This document shows, piece by piece, positions 1-13,711 of a DNA stretch of 64,000 nucleotides. A program made the translations under genes and the position numbers. The notes beneath the pieces were generated by a model. The model was given only the letters and a program-made list of their open reading frames with translations, did no database searches and had not been told where the DNA came from. Source of the stretch: Scortum barcoo (Eukaryota > Chordata > Actinopteri > Centrarchiformes > Terapontidae); contig CM041534.1 of NCBI GenBank assembly GCA_023238725.1, forward strand, positions 25,859,303-25,923,302. Direction: 5' to 3'. Position 1 is the first letter of the stretch. The number at the start of each line of letters is the position of its first letter.

Positions 1-596
1 CACACTATAACACATACACTACAATACACACACACACGGTATAACACACACTCTACACACACACACACACACACACTGTATAACACACACTGTATAACAC
101 ACACGGTATAACACACACTCTACACACACACACATAACACACACACTACACACACACACACACGGGGTATACACACACCACACACACACACACTCACACA
201 TACACACACACACACACACATACACACACACACACACACGGTATAACACACACACTCTACACACACACACACACACAGAAACAAACACACAGTATAACAA
301 ACACACACTATAACACACTCTACAATACATACATATACACACTATAACACACATAAGACATACATAAGACACACACACAATTAAACACATACACACAACT
401 AAACATAGACACAGGTACACACACACACCAGTAAACATACACACAAAAGTAAACACATACAGGTAAGCTCACATACAGGTAAATACACATACAGGTAAAC
501 ACACACACACACACACAGGTAAAAACATACAGGTAAACACACATACAGGTAAAAACATACACACAGGTAAAAACATACAGGTAAACACACACAGGT

Positions 597-629
<33 letters not shown>

Positions 630-770
630 GTAAAAACATACAGGTAAACACACATACAGGTAAACACATACACACAGGTAAAAACATACAGGTAAACACA
701 CACAGGTAAACATACACACAAAGATAAACACACACACACAGATAAACACCCACAGGTGACCCGTCTCTCC
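1..770. repeat. CA-rich microsatellite and CAGGTAAA minisatellite in a pdgfrb intron
   Basis: The first ~410 bases are almost pure (CA)n with interspersed GTATAACACACA units. From about 411 to 750 an imperfect minisatellite takes over, built on ACAGGTAAAAACAT and ACAGGTAAACACAC units. All of it lies in the intron upstream of the first visible pdgfrb exon. The long Cys/Val open frames on the minus strand here are read-throughs of the (CA)n repeat and are not genes. Confidence 0.9.
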
Positions 771-776
771 CTGCAG

Positions 777-3700
777 ATCGAGGTTATGTCTACCTGTGGC
801 CGTTAGGTGACACCAACGTGTCATCGCTCCTCCATCACACAGTGGAGTTCAGCGTGGAGGTCGACGCCCACCCTACCCCCACCGTCCTCTGGACCAAAGA
901 CAACCACACCATCGCCATGGAAACCACCTCCATCACCACCACACACCTGACAGGAAGCAGGTAGGCCAGACAAACGTTGGTAACATCTGTGTGCCTCACT
1001 GACTGATTGATTGATTGTCTGATTGATTGACTGATTGATTGATCAATTTGCAGGTATGTAAGCACACTCACACTTGTTCGTGTCCAGATGGATCAGACAG
1101 GAAGTTACGTAGCAACCGTTTCCAATGATGATGACATCGGGGAAGTCATCTTTAACCTGGAGGTCAAAGGTCAGACAGAAAGAGGATTGACACACAGACT
1201 GCTGAGAGCATGTGTGTACCTTTGTGTTTTTACCTGTGTGTGTGTGTGTGTGTGTGTGCAGCCCCCAGGATCACATCTCTGTCCGAGGTTGGCAGTAAAG
1301 CAGTGCTGTGTGTCAGTGAAGGAGCTCCTCCCCCCTCTGTCACCTGGTACACTTGTCACAGTTCACACAGGTAAAACACACACACACAAACACACACACA
1401 CATATAAGGAGTGGATGGCATCTAAAAATGGTTCCTTTAGTTCCCGCCCCCCCCTACAGGACCACCTGCCTCACCTGTGGCCTCCAGCTTCAGGTAGCAG
1501 GGCATCAGCTCAGACACCTGGGGGGGGCTCAGACGTTCGGGGGGGCTCCTTTGCGAGCACCTTTGTGTTGGAATGAGCCAGGTGACCATGCTGCTGTCCT
1601 GCAGGTGCAGTAACCTGACAGGCGGCTGGAGAAGTCTATCAGCAGCCTTTGAGGGTGGGGCTCTCCAGGAGAACGTCACCCAGTTGGAGGAGAGAGGCGT
1701 TACCCAGGTAACCAGTGACATCTTCAGTGTAACGTCATCAGAGAGGAGGAGAGATGATAAAGTGCAGTGAAGAAGACGATGACAGGTGTATGTGTTTGTC
1801 TCACCTGGACAGGTACACAGTGTGTTGACTCTCCAGAGTCTCACCTCTGTGTCAGCTGTTCGCTGTGAAGCCAAAAACTCTGCAGGACGACGAGCCAGAG
1901 ACCTGCGAATACTGTCCAACTGTAAGTACTAATACTGCAGTACTACTGCATACATAAAACAGTACAGAAGCAAAGGTGTTAGCTCCTTCTGAAAGGCCTT
2001 ATACCATTCCGAAGGGTACCCAGCGCTGCCTGGTGATTTACTAGCCTTTAACCTATTAATTGCAGCTTCTATCTCCTTAATTGTAAATTGTGACATAATA
2101 GTGTCATTCTGTGTCTCACCAATTGAATTGTGTTAATGACCTGCTGTTTCCGCAAGCGTCTGGCTAAGAGTCTTGTTGCTTTTGGGCCTGATTCATAGTA
2201 GGTCTGCTTTACAAATCTTGCCCTCTTTTCTATATCTGTCCTGAGTATCTCATTTATCTCTTCCCTTGCCTTCTTTATTTGTTGTAGTACAGACTGATTT
2301 CATGTATTTTTGTTTCTTCTCCAGTTCTTGCAGTTTTTCTACTTTGTGTTTGTATATAGCTAGCCAAGCCTTTTTTGTGATGTTGCCAAGGCGATTAGTT
2401 TCCCCCGAATAACTGCCTTCATACCGTCCCACAATATTGCAGGGTTTACTTCCCCATTATCGTTCTCTTGTATATACCTTTTTATTTCTTCTCTTATCTG
2501 TTCCACATTTGCCTTATTGTTCAAGATGCCCACATTTAGCCTCCATAGGTATATATTTTCCTATTATTCAAGTGTATTGCCAAGCTGATCCCACTGTCAT
2601 CTGATATATCTGCCGCCCCAATTTTACACTCTGTGACCCTGTGAATTTCACTTGTATTAATTAAAAAATAGTCACTTCTGGAGTAGACAGAATGTGGTAC
2701 TGGATAGTGTGTATAGTCCCTTTCTAGAGGGTGAAGTTCTCTCCACACATCGATTAGTCCCATTTCCCGGACTAATGCATTAATAAACGTGGTTTGATGC
2801 TTCTTGCTTATTTTTGGGCTTGTTGTATTCAGGTTATAGTTCATGACCACATTATAGTCCCGTCCACATATCAAAATACCTTCAGTTTCTATAGCAATAG
2901 TGTCAAACAGAGTTTTGAAAAAACATTTAGTGCTCTCGAGGGGGCGTATACATTGATCATTGTCACCATTCTGTTTTCTAGCTTTCCTTTAATTAATTTA
3001 AATCTCCCTTCATTGTCCCTAACTTCTTTAAGACATTCAAACTGAACTGCATTGAACTGGCTAGGTTTGTAGGAACTGTAAAATGTATTCCTAAAACCAA
3101 ATGTTTTAGCTTTTCATGTTCTTCTTGAAGCAGGTGGGTTTCATGTAAAAATAGTACTTGAGCCTTTTTTTAATTTAGCAAGGACCTTGCTCCTATAACT
3201 GGATTATTCATCCCATTTACATTAAGTGACACCAGTCTTATATTATTATATGGCATTTAAATGATCCTCCAGGAAATCCTCCTCCAGGAGGGCCCCTCAC
3301 TAGAGGTGAAACACGTCGTTTCACACATCCTAGTAGTCCAACGTCATCCAATAGCATGTATTCTGTATTCCAAATGAAGTCTTAAGCATTGGTCTTACTT
3401 ACTTATTTTGGCCCCATATATCAGCGTAGAAATAAACAAATAAAAAATAAAGTTGCTGCCCTGCCAAACCATCCTATTTGAATTAAAGAGAAAAAAAAAA
3501 GTAAAAAAGGGATATCCCTCAAAGTTGAAATAAAGTCGCGTTGATTATCTGTTGCTACTACTCATGTAATATGAGTGAAAAAATAAAGATTCATGAGCGG
3601 ATATTTTTGCCATATATAACGGTTTAAGGCTCACATCACGGGCAGAAGTAATATATCAGTCATTTAAACGTTAACTTCTCACAGCTGGTTTCATTAAGGG

Positions 3701-5575
3701 GCCAAGAAAGTTTCATATACTGTGACAAAATAAAGAATGAAGATTAGTTGGGGGGATTCCTCTCAAACTCCTGTAAACTTTCCTTCGTGCGGCGCGCAGT
3801 GTCTTCTGTGTTCCTCTCTCCGGCTCACTGCCATGTCAGGGCTCGAAGAAGCTGCTCCATCTCCCGGTTCAGATCCACGGTGCTGTGGCCTGGTATCTCC
3901 ACTGAATAACCTCTCTTCCTCAGCTCCTACGCTGCGTCTCATGGGCTCTTGTAAGTATGTGTTCCCGAGTCCCAATGACTGCGCATCTTGTCCAGCGGAG
4001 TCTGGAAACGAATTCCTTTCTCTTTCAGGATCCTCTTTATCCACATGTATGCCTTGCACTTCTGAACATTTGTGGCATAATCATGGACAGGCATCGCCCT
4101 TCAATCATTATTTTCTTTCCCCAGGCTTTTTTCAGTACTGCTTCTTTGGTATTAAACTCCTGAAAATTTACCACTATAGACCTGGGTGGCTTGTTCCGCT
4201 CTGGTTTGTGAATGCTGAATCTGCAAGCTAGTGTCTGCTGTCAGTGCAAGTTAGTTCACTTTTCAGAAGTTGCTCCACAAAGTCAGGCACGGAGTTGCCT
4301 TCTTTCCCTTCGGGTACGCCATAAATACGAATGTTATTCTGCCTAGACCGACCCTCCAGATCTGTCAACTTTTCCTGCATGGTTTTCTGTTTTTCCATGG
4401 ATTTAATGAGCGCCTCCTTTATAGCCATGTTAGCCGACTCTGTGCTTCTGCTTCATTCAGCCTGGTTTCATGGGCCTGGATCCGAGCCAAGTTAGCAGAA
4501 AGTTTTTGGTAAATTTCCTGCTTGAGATCTTTGAGTTCATTTTTCATGTCTTCCTTAAGTTCTTCTTTGAGAGTGTGTAGGTCCGCTTTATGCTCAGTCC
4601 TGAAGACGCGTATTACAGTATTGATACTTTGAGCACCGAGCACATATTTACCGCAGAGTTCTCATTAGCACGCTGAGTGTCCTCCATCTCCGGTGTATTC
4701 TTCCTTTCTTGTGTGTCACGTTTCATTTGACTTCTAGTTGTTACTCCCCTATTCATTCCAAAATAAAATTACTATGAATTGCTCAACAATTAGTGGATTT
4801 AGGTGGGCTAATTCTGACTTGCTGTCGGGAGTTCAAGCTCATGCAGCCATCTCGTCATCTTGCTCCAACGGAAGTTTCACTCATTGGTGTTCTTTACCTT
4901 AGATAACTCTGTCTCTCTCTCTCTCCACCTGTCTCTCTCTCCACCTGTCTCCAGCTCTCCTGTCTCAGGTTGCGGTCTTGGCAGCGGTTCTGGTTCTGGT
5001 TGTCATTGCTGTTGTCTTCCTTATCATCCTCATCCTCCTCTGGAGAAAAGTTAGTATTCTTTGTAGTACCACTAGTAGTAGTAGTATTTCCTGGTTGCCA
5101 TGACAACGTGACATTTTTTGTAGACCCGAGAACTGTAAACATTTTGAGTCTTTTATTTCTGTGACCCAAGCTATGGTCGTGTCTTCTTGTTAGAAACCTC
5201 GTTATGAAGTTCGTTGGAAGGTGATCGAGTCTGTGAGTCATGACGGACAGCAGTATACCTACCTGGACCCCGCCCACCTGCCCTACAGCTCCAACTGGGA
5301 AGTACCACGAGACAACATTGTACTAGGTAGTACTTTCGACCCCAACTTGACCCTGACTCAGCCTTAAATTCATGATGATGATCAAGCCAGTCTCACCTGT
5401 CTGTCTGTCTGTGTGTCTGTGTGTGTGTCTATCTGTTTGTCTCCAGGTCAGGTGTTGGGCTCAGGTGCATTTGGTCGTGTTGTCGAGGCAACCGTCTCCG
5501 GTCTGCTTCACTCTCATTCTACAACTAAAGTGGCTGTGAAGATGGTCAAATGTATGCAGTACCAGTCTCTCTCTC

Positions 5576-5617
<42 letters not shown>

Positions 5618-8600
5618 CATCCCTCTTGCCGCCTGTCTGTCTGGCTGTCTCTGTGTCGCAGCTCTTCTTCATGTTTTTGTGAAAGTTGATGACTGACAGA
5701 TGATCAGCTGTCTAAACTTCCTAAAATGATGAATTGAGACTCAGCTAGAGACATGACAGACTACAACCAACCAGCTCTCACAATGTGAGTGATGTCACCA
5801 GGAAGGAGGAGCTAGGCCTTATTGAAGGCCTTAACATTAATGTAAATACACAGAAGTTTCTCAGAAACATTATAACATCCTGTTTGCATCACGTTTACAC
5901 TGTATTTACATCTTGTTTACATCTTGTTTAGATTGTGTTTACATTGCCTTTACATCATGTTTATATCTTGTTTACATCGTGTTTACATTGTGTTTACATT
6001 GTGTGTACATTGTTCAAGGTCACTGACGTTGGAGAACATCATCGTCTTTCTGTTGAGATGTTGTCAATGTTTGTTGTTGCGTTTTATAACACGCAACACC
6101 GATCGATCGTTGAGCCCGACACCTGTTGTTCCAGACCCAACGCAGTCTGTGGTCATCGTGTAGTCAGACTGATCTCGACCAATCAACGAAACTGACAATG
6201 TTTTGAAAGTCAAAATATTTCTCCTGGATCTCCTGGATGTTTCATACTATCTGACTGATTATTGATCTGTATTTCAGGTGTGAAATCAATAAAAAACAAA
6301 TGTGTGTTTGTGTCTGTGTTCAGCCAGCAGTGGCGCAGTTCAGTCTCTGATGTCGGAGTTGAAGGTTTTGGTTCACCTTGGTCCTCACCTGAACGTCGTC
6401 AACCTGCTGGGAGCATGCACAAGAAGAGGTATACACTTAAATCCTGACCTAATCTTGAACTAATCCTGAACTAATCCTGACCAAATTCTCAACTAATTTT
6501 AAAATAACCATAAACTATCTGCCTGATTTTATCATCTCACTGTGTTTTGTCAGTGTGACTCGTGATGTCACAGTGATGTCACAGTGATGTCAAAGGTAAA
6601 TCCTGCTGCTGCTCTTTCCACTTTTCATACTCACGGTTTCAAAATAAAGGCTGTATGCGATGTTTGGTGTATTTTGTAATGAAGGCAACATGAGTAATGT
6701 GTTAATACAATTGGCTGAGTGCTGATCATGGAATGCAGATACACAGATGCAGAGGTAAGTCTGTTGGAAACCTCCCAGCATGCACTGGGGCAACAGATTC
6801 GTGGACATGTGTCATTTTCTGTGTGTCTGCATTGTTGCTGTTTTTTATATTAAAATTAATGTGGTGAGATGATAATAATATATGGTTATTAAAAAGAAAT
6901 CTTTAACACTTCAACATTTAATTCTCATTTTAATATGAAGTGAACAGAATGAACAGTTACCAGATTAACTAACCAACTAACCGGACAGCTCACATTCAGA
7001 CTTTTGTGTCAGAAAATGGTCTGTTGAGTGTCTGACTGACTGTCTGTCTGTCCAGGTCCTGTCTATTTGATCACTGAGTTCTGTCATCATGGAGACCTGG
7101 TGAACTACCTGCAGAGGAACAAACACACCTTCCTACAGAATGACACACACACCAAGAGGTCAAGACACACACACACACACACACACAGAGGAAGTGTCCT
7201 GACTCCCCCGTCTCTCTCTCTTCCTGTCTGTGTGTTGACTGTGAGTGTCTCTCGCCCTACAGTGACAGTGATGGAGGTTACATGGACATGAATAAGCAGG
7301 AGAGCGTTCAATACGTCGCCATGAAGGAGCTCAGTTACGCCGACATCGAACCTGTGGTGTACGAGACGCCGTACACGCCTCCAGGTGATACATGTAGTGC
7401 AATCAGTACTTCATCGGCACGTGAAGACATTCATACATGAAGCGGGACTTCTTTCGTAGCTCTGTCTCTGCACACAAACACACTGGGAACACAGTTTTAA
7501 CAAACAGGACGCCATCTTGGCTCTTTGTTTCTTTAATGTCTCAGTCAGCTGGTTTCTACATCCTGACCAAACAGAGGGATGGTTATTCATCAAACGTGTT
7601 GGTGGAAAAGAAACTAATGTCATCTTGGAAATGGTTTCCAGTGTTATTTGTTTAATTAGGACACAAGTCTGTCACCAGACTTGGATCAGTTCTAGCTCTT
7701 TGTGTTGTCGCCTCTTCAGACCTGCAGCCCTTCAGAGGTAGAACAGCAGGGTGTGTTTGCTTGATGGCCCCTCCTTCTTTACTTTGTTTCTTTAATTACA
7801 AAATTTATAATAAGATGTCCAACAGATTAAAGCGCTGAGCTTATTACACCTACACTCAACAAAAAAATGACAGTATGATAAAAAATATATATTTAAAGGA
7901 GTCCTAAAGTAGAGGTAGGTAACTTATTTAAAAATTACTTTTAGTCATTTTCACTCAAACTGTCTCTCTGTCCTGACAGTAACATGAGACAGATAATCTG
8001 ATAATCAGACTCCTCTGGCTCCACCTGCTCCTGCCTCTAAACAACCAATCAGAACAGAGTATCTGACGCCTGTCTGTCTGTCTGTCTGCTCAGTGATGTG
8101 ACTCATCCTGTCGTTCTCTTTCAGACCAGCGGGAGTCTCTCCTCCTCTCTGACTCTCCTCTTCTCACTCCCAGTGACCTCCTGAGCTTCTCATACCAGGT
8201 CTCTCAGGCTATGGACTTCCTGTCTTCTAGAAATGTAAGATCACTCATCAATACTTCACTGATCAATATACCACTAATCAATATATTACTGACTTTAGAT
8301 GGATACAGTTTCCTTCAGTGTGTTCATGAATCTGTTGTCCCCAAAAATTTGATTAGAGATTATGTTGCATGTTGAGACATGTTTTGTATCGCGTGTTGTG
8401 TGTTCACTTGTCATGTTGCGTGTTTACTTGTCATGTTGTGTATCAAGTGTTGTGTGTTCACTTATCATGCTGCGTATTCACTTGTGTTGTGTATCATGTG
8501 TTGCATATTCACTTGTTGTGTTGCATGTTCCACAGTGTGTGCACAGAGACCTGGCAGCGAGGAACGTCCTGGTCTGTGAGGGGAAGCTGGTGAAGGTCTG

Positions 8601-11600
8601 TGACTTTGGTCTGGCCAGAGATCTGCTGAAGGACCAGGACTACGTTGCCAGAGGAAACGTCAGTTGACCACATCAGTTCACCAAAATATAGTTCAATTTA
8701 AAAAATGCTTCTGATCAAGCGAGTTGACATTGTTGAAGAAATGTGAACCTGATCTGTTCATGTATGTTCAGAGCTTCCTGCCGCTGAAGTGGATGTCTCC
8801 AGAGAGTATTTTTCAGAACATCTACAGCTCCCAGAGCGACGTCTGGTCCTTTGGAGTCTTGCTGTGGGAGATCTTCTCTCTGGGTGAGCCTGTCAATACA
8901 TTTATACTTCTACACACACAAGTACACATTTATACTTCTACACACGAGTACACATATATACTTCTACACACACAAGTCAAAGTTTTCATCACCTCCTCCC
9001 TCCCGGACTCACTGGACCCACTTCAGTTTGCCTACAGGTCCAACAGGTCAACTGAAGATGCCATCGCCCTCACCCTCCACACTGCCCTCTCCCACCTGGA
9101 CCAGAGGGACACATATGTGAGATGCTGTTCATTGACTACAGCTCAGCATTCAACATCGCCATCGTGCCCTCCAAGCTTGTCACCAAGCTCAGAGACCAGT
9201 GCCCTCTGTGACTGGATCCTGAACTTCCTGACGGACAGACCCCAGGCTGTGCGGATGGGCAGCACCACATCCTCCACCCTGACTCTGAACACGGCAGCGC
9301 CCCCAGGGCTGTGTGCTCAGCCCTCTGCTGTACTACCTGTTCACGCATGACTGCGTGGCCACCCACAGCTCCAACACCATCAGCCGTCAAATTTGCTGAT
9401 GACACACGACCGTCATTGGCCTGATCACCGGCGACAATGACGAGATGGCCTACAGAGAGGAGGTCAGAGCCCTGACATCTTGGTGCCAGGACAACAACCT
9501 CCATCTCAACGTCAGTAACAACACAAAGGATGGATCTGAGGAGAATCAACACAGACTCCAGGATCCTCTGCAGCTTCTACAGGTGACCCATAGAGAGGAT
9601 CCTGACTGGCTGCATCACCGCCTGCTGTGGCAGCTGCTGCTCCTCGACCGTGAGGCTCTACAGAGGGAGGTGAAAGCTGCTCAGCACATCAGCAGGACGG
9701 AGTTGCCGTCCATGGAGGATCTCTACACCCAGCGGGGCAGGAGGAAGACCACCAGGATCATCACAGACCTCAGTCACCGAGCCACAGACTGCTCTGTCTG
9801 CTGCCGTCTGGCCGACGGTTCTGCAGCATTCGAGCTGAACCAGCAGGACTCAGACAGCTTCATCCTGCAGGAGAAAAGACTTTAAAATTCTGTCCACAGC
9901 ACCTCTACTTCTATTGTATATTTTACTGTATATCTCTGTTTAGTTGTATATTTACTTAGTTTATATTTTAATTGTATACATTATATTTTAAGGTCTTTAG
10001 GTCTTTATTTTATTACTCTAGTACTATTATTATTTATTTATTTTATTTTTATTTTATATTTTTATTTCTTAATCTATTTTTTTTTTTGTTGAGTAGCATT
10101 GTTTGGGGAGCCTGAGATTTAAGAATTTCATTACCAATGATTGCTGATGTAAATTGTTGTGTAATGACAATAAATTCTTGAAATCTTGAAATTTTGAAAT
10201 GCGTACTTCTTTACACACTAGAGTAAACATGTATATTTGTGCGTGCTTTGTCCCAGGCGGAAGCCCGTACCCTGACCTCCCCATGACCCGGGACTTTTAC
10301 TCTGCTTTGAAGCGAGGATACAGAATGAGCCAGCCAGACCATGCTCCTCACAACATGTATGACACACTTTTTCATGTGTTTTTAAAATACTGTTATAATA
10401 CTTGTAAATGTGTTTTACTGCTGCATGTAGGCAAACGTTTAGAGGTGCTTCATATATTTTATATATGTTGACATTTGTGTTTGTCCTGACAGGATTTAAA
10501 TCAACAGCCCATAATACCCCTCTGAGACATTGGAGAATAGAGATATCTGACACCAAAGAGTCTTGTCACATCTGATATTTTGTCTGAAAATATGTCCGAC
10601 TCCTGTCTTTGTGTTGTGTGCTCAGTTTTGATCTGATGAAGCAGTGTTGGGAGGAGAAACCTCAGTCCAGACCTTCTTTCTCTTCATTGGTCGTCTCTGT
10701 GGGCAACATGTTGACTGACGACTACAAAAAGGTAGAAAATCACTTTATTATACTGAAGGCTTCAGTTTCACAGGATTAATCTCATAATAATCTCTGTTAG
10801 TTGTCATGTTCAGTCGGTCAGTGTGTCAGTAAAAGTTGTTGTGTGTCAGCGTTACCTCCAGATGACTGAGGACTTCCTGAAAGGAGAAAATCCAGCTGTT
10901 GTTCGATCCAGACTGAGTTCATCCCGAGCTGCTGAAGATCAGACTGACGGACAGACAGACACAAACGGTCAGACTTACAAAAACACTTAATGAATAATCA
11001 AAATCAAATCATATTTATTTATTTATATTATATTTATAAGTTTCTACTGAGGAACAATGCAGATCATTTTATTGATTGTTTTATTGACCAAAGAAGCTAA
11101 ACTCCCCCAAACTGATATTCAATACCCTGTTGTTTACAGGAAGTCCCGCCCCTCAGGTTAATGTTCACCTGTTGAAGGCGGTGCCAGAGGAGGCAGGCCC
11201 CTCTCACAGCACTTACATCATCCCCATCACTGACATCACCATAGAAACCAGCAGCTGTGCTGCGCTGGACGCAGTCAGGTAAACCTTATAAACATTCAAT
11301 AAATCAAACTTTGTTGTTCCTATATGGTGACGTGTTTGTCGTGACTAAAGGATCTACTGTCTGGAAAAAAAGACACTGACGTGCTCCTTCTCACTGAGGA
11401 TGATTCAGAACCTTTAACAGACTCGTGCAGTTCTCAACATGGTAAATTTATTCATTTATTAGAGGTTTCTATTTATATCATGTTTTCTGTTTTCTGTGAC
11501 ATCACAGAAACTAAAATAAAGTAATGAAGTCAAATGGAACATGGTCGTTAAAGAAAATGGATGATGACGATGGTGATGATGATGGTGACGCTGATGAAGA

Positions 11601-11654
11601 TGATGAAGATGGTGATGGTGATGGTGATGATGATGATGATGGTGATGATGCTGA

Positions 11655-11685
<31 letters not shown>

Positions 11686-11686
11686 C

Positions 11687-11730
<44 letters not shown>

Positions 11731-11768
11731 GTAATGGTGATGATGGTGATGGTGATGGTGATGTTGAA

Positions 11769-11802
<34 letters not shown>

Positions 11803-13678
11803 TAATGATGATGATGATGGTGATGGTGATGTTGATAATAATGGATGATGATGGTGATGGTGATGTGATGATGATGATGATGATGACGGTGATGATGGTG
11901 ATGTTGGGATCTCAGACCATGTGCTCAAATCAATAGAAGGCCTACACGAACCTGAAAAGCCTGTAGAGGCCTACATGGAAACTGAGAAGTCTGACTAGAA
12001 CGTCAGAAGGGGGGGTTTTACGGCCCTTTGTTTCAGAGAACTGCGCCAAATTCTAACATCGCACCTACGTGTGAAGTTTGGTTGAATTCATACTCTGGCT
12101 CCTCACTGGAGGAACCTCACAGAAACCACAGGGGTTCCCTGTGACACAGTGATGATGTCACCCAGGTGATATAAGCTGGAACACCCCACTTCTCCTTGCT
12201 TACTCTAAGAGCCCATGCAGGCTCTTCTCTCATGACTCTGGCTGCTGAAAGGGAGCATCCAAATGCCTTAATTTTTCTTCTTTTAATTTTTGCTTTCATT
12301 TTTGGCCACAATCTTCATCTTGCACACCGAGTAAACAGACTGTTTTGCTGAATCTGGAAATTAGCTGAGCATCAGCTGAACTCAACGCCCACTTGCGGAA
12401 GGACGAAAAACTTCGTCAAGGACACTGGACTCCACGTCCCGTCTCTCCTTGCAAAGTCAACTCTGCCGCAGAGGAAACAAGCTTAGGAAATGGCTTATCA
12501 CCACTCAGCCAACGACGTGCTGATGGAACAACTTAGAGATCAAATGACTCAAAGTAAGAGACTTGTGTCTGGGCAGAGACTTTGGAGTAGGTTCCTAACA
12601 ATTTTTATTGTGGTGAAAGAAGGACCGCCGCATCCAGTTCACACCAGAGCTCCTTCAGAGTAGTTCCCCGTTGTTCTTCTGCTGTTGTAATGTTTTGCGC
12701 AGTGTTCACACACACCGCAGTCTTTGGGGTACTTTTCAGTCTGGACCAAGATTAATGAGCGAAAATGTCACCAGTTAAAGGACCAGTACCAGGCCTGACG
12801 AAGACCACTTCGCCCTGCTGCCGCTACTGTGGTTGAGATAAGCGCTCATTGTCTCCCGGTGCTGCTAAGAGTTTCTTAGCCTGTTGCATGCGCCCCCTTT
12901 TTCTTTCCACTTTTACTAACCAACACAAAAGCTCCTACACACCATCAAGGCAGACATACAAGCAGCAGCTTAGCCATCCTTCTTCTATATTCCTTTAGAG
13001 ACACGGTTTCACACCTCTCCATTTGTCTCTCTGTCTCAGCTCAAACTTCGCGGTTGAGCCGCCACGTGGAGGTGCAGTCACTCAGAAGCCTGCACCGCCA
13101 TCTTTCTCCTCCCCTTCTCACACACACACACACACACAAACAGACATCACATACACCATTAGAGTATATAATAGATATTTGTTGATTAGGAATGGTATTG
13201 ATTATAATTGATATTATTACTGTCATTAAATTCTATTTATGTTAAATGGTTGTTGTCTGTGATTATTGTGCATATATTTACTGTAATAACAGCTGGATTG
13301 TAGGTCAGTGCTCGGATTCAACACTTTTATTTATTTATTTTATTTTATTTAAGTAATTACGAATGTAACAATTATTCTTAATGATTTTTAATTTCTGCCA
13401 GATCAGCTCCTGGTGATGATGATGATGATGATGATTATGGTGATGGTGATGATTATACTGATGATGATTATACTGACAATGATGATGAAGATGATGGTAA
13501 TGATGATGGTGATGATGATAATGTTGATAGTGATGGTGATAATTATGATGACGATGGTGATGATGATAATGTTGATGGTGATGATGATGGTGATGATGTG
13601 ATGATGATGATGATGATGATGATGATGGTGATGGTGGATGATGATGATGGTGATGATGATGGATGATGATGGTGATGA

Positions 13679-13711
<33 letters not shown>

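Noticed and set aside
19..824. Long Cys/Val-rich open frames on the minus strand
   Set aside because: They are translations of (CA)n and CAGGTAAA repeats, present in several frames at once, with no other gene signals.
11548..11936. His-, Asp- and Met-rich frames on both strands (also at 13,413-13,959 and 50,609-51,107)
   Set aside because: Products of (GAT)n microsatellites; homopolymeric in every frame.
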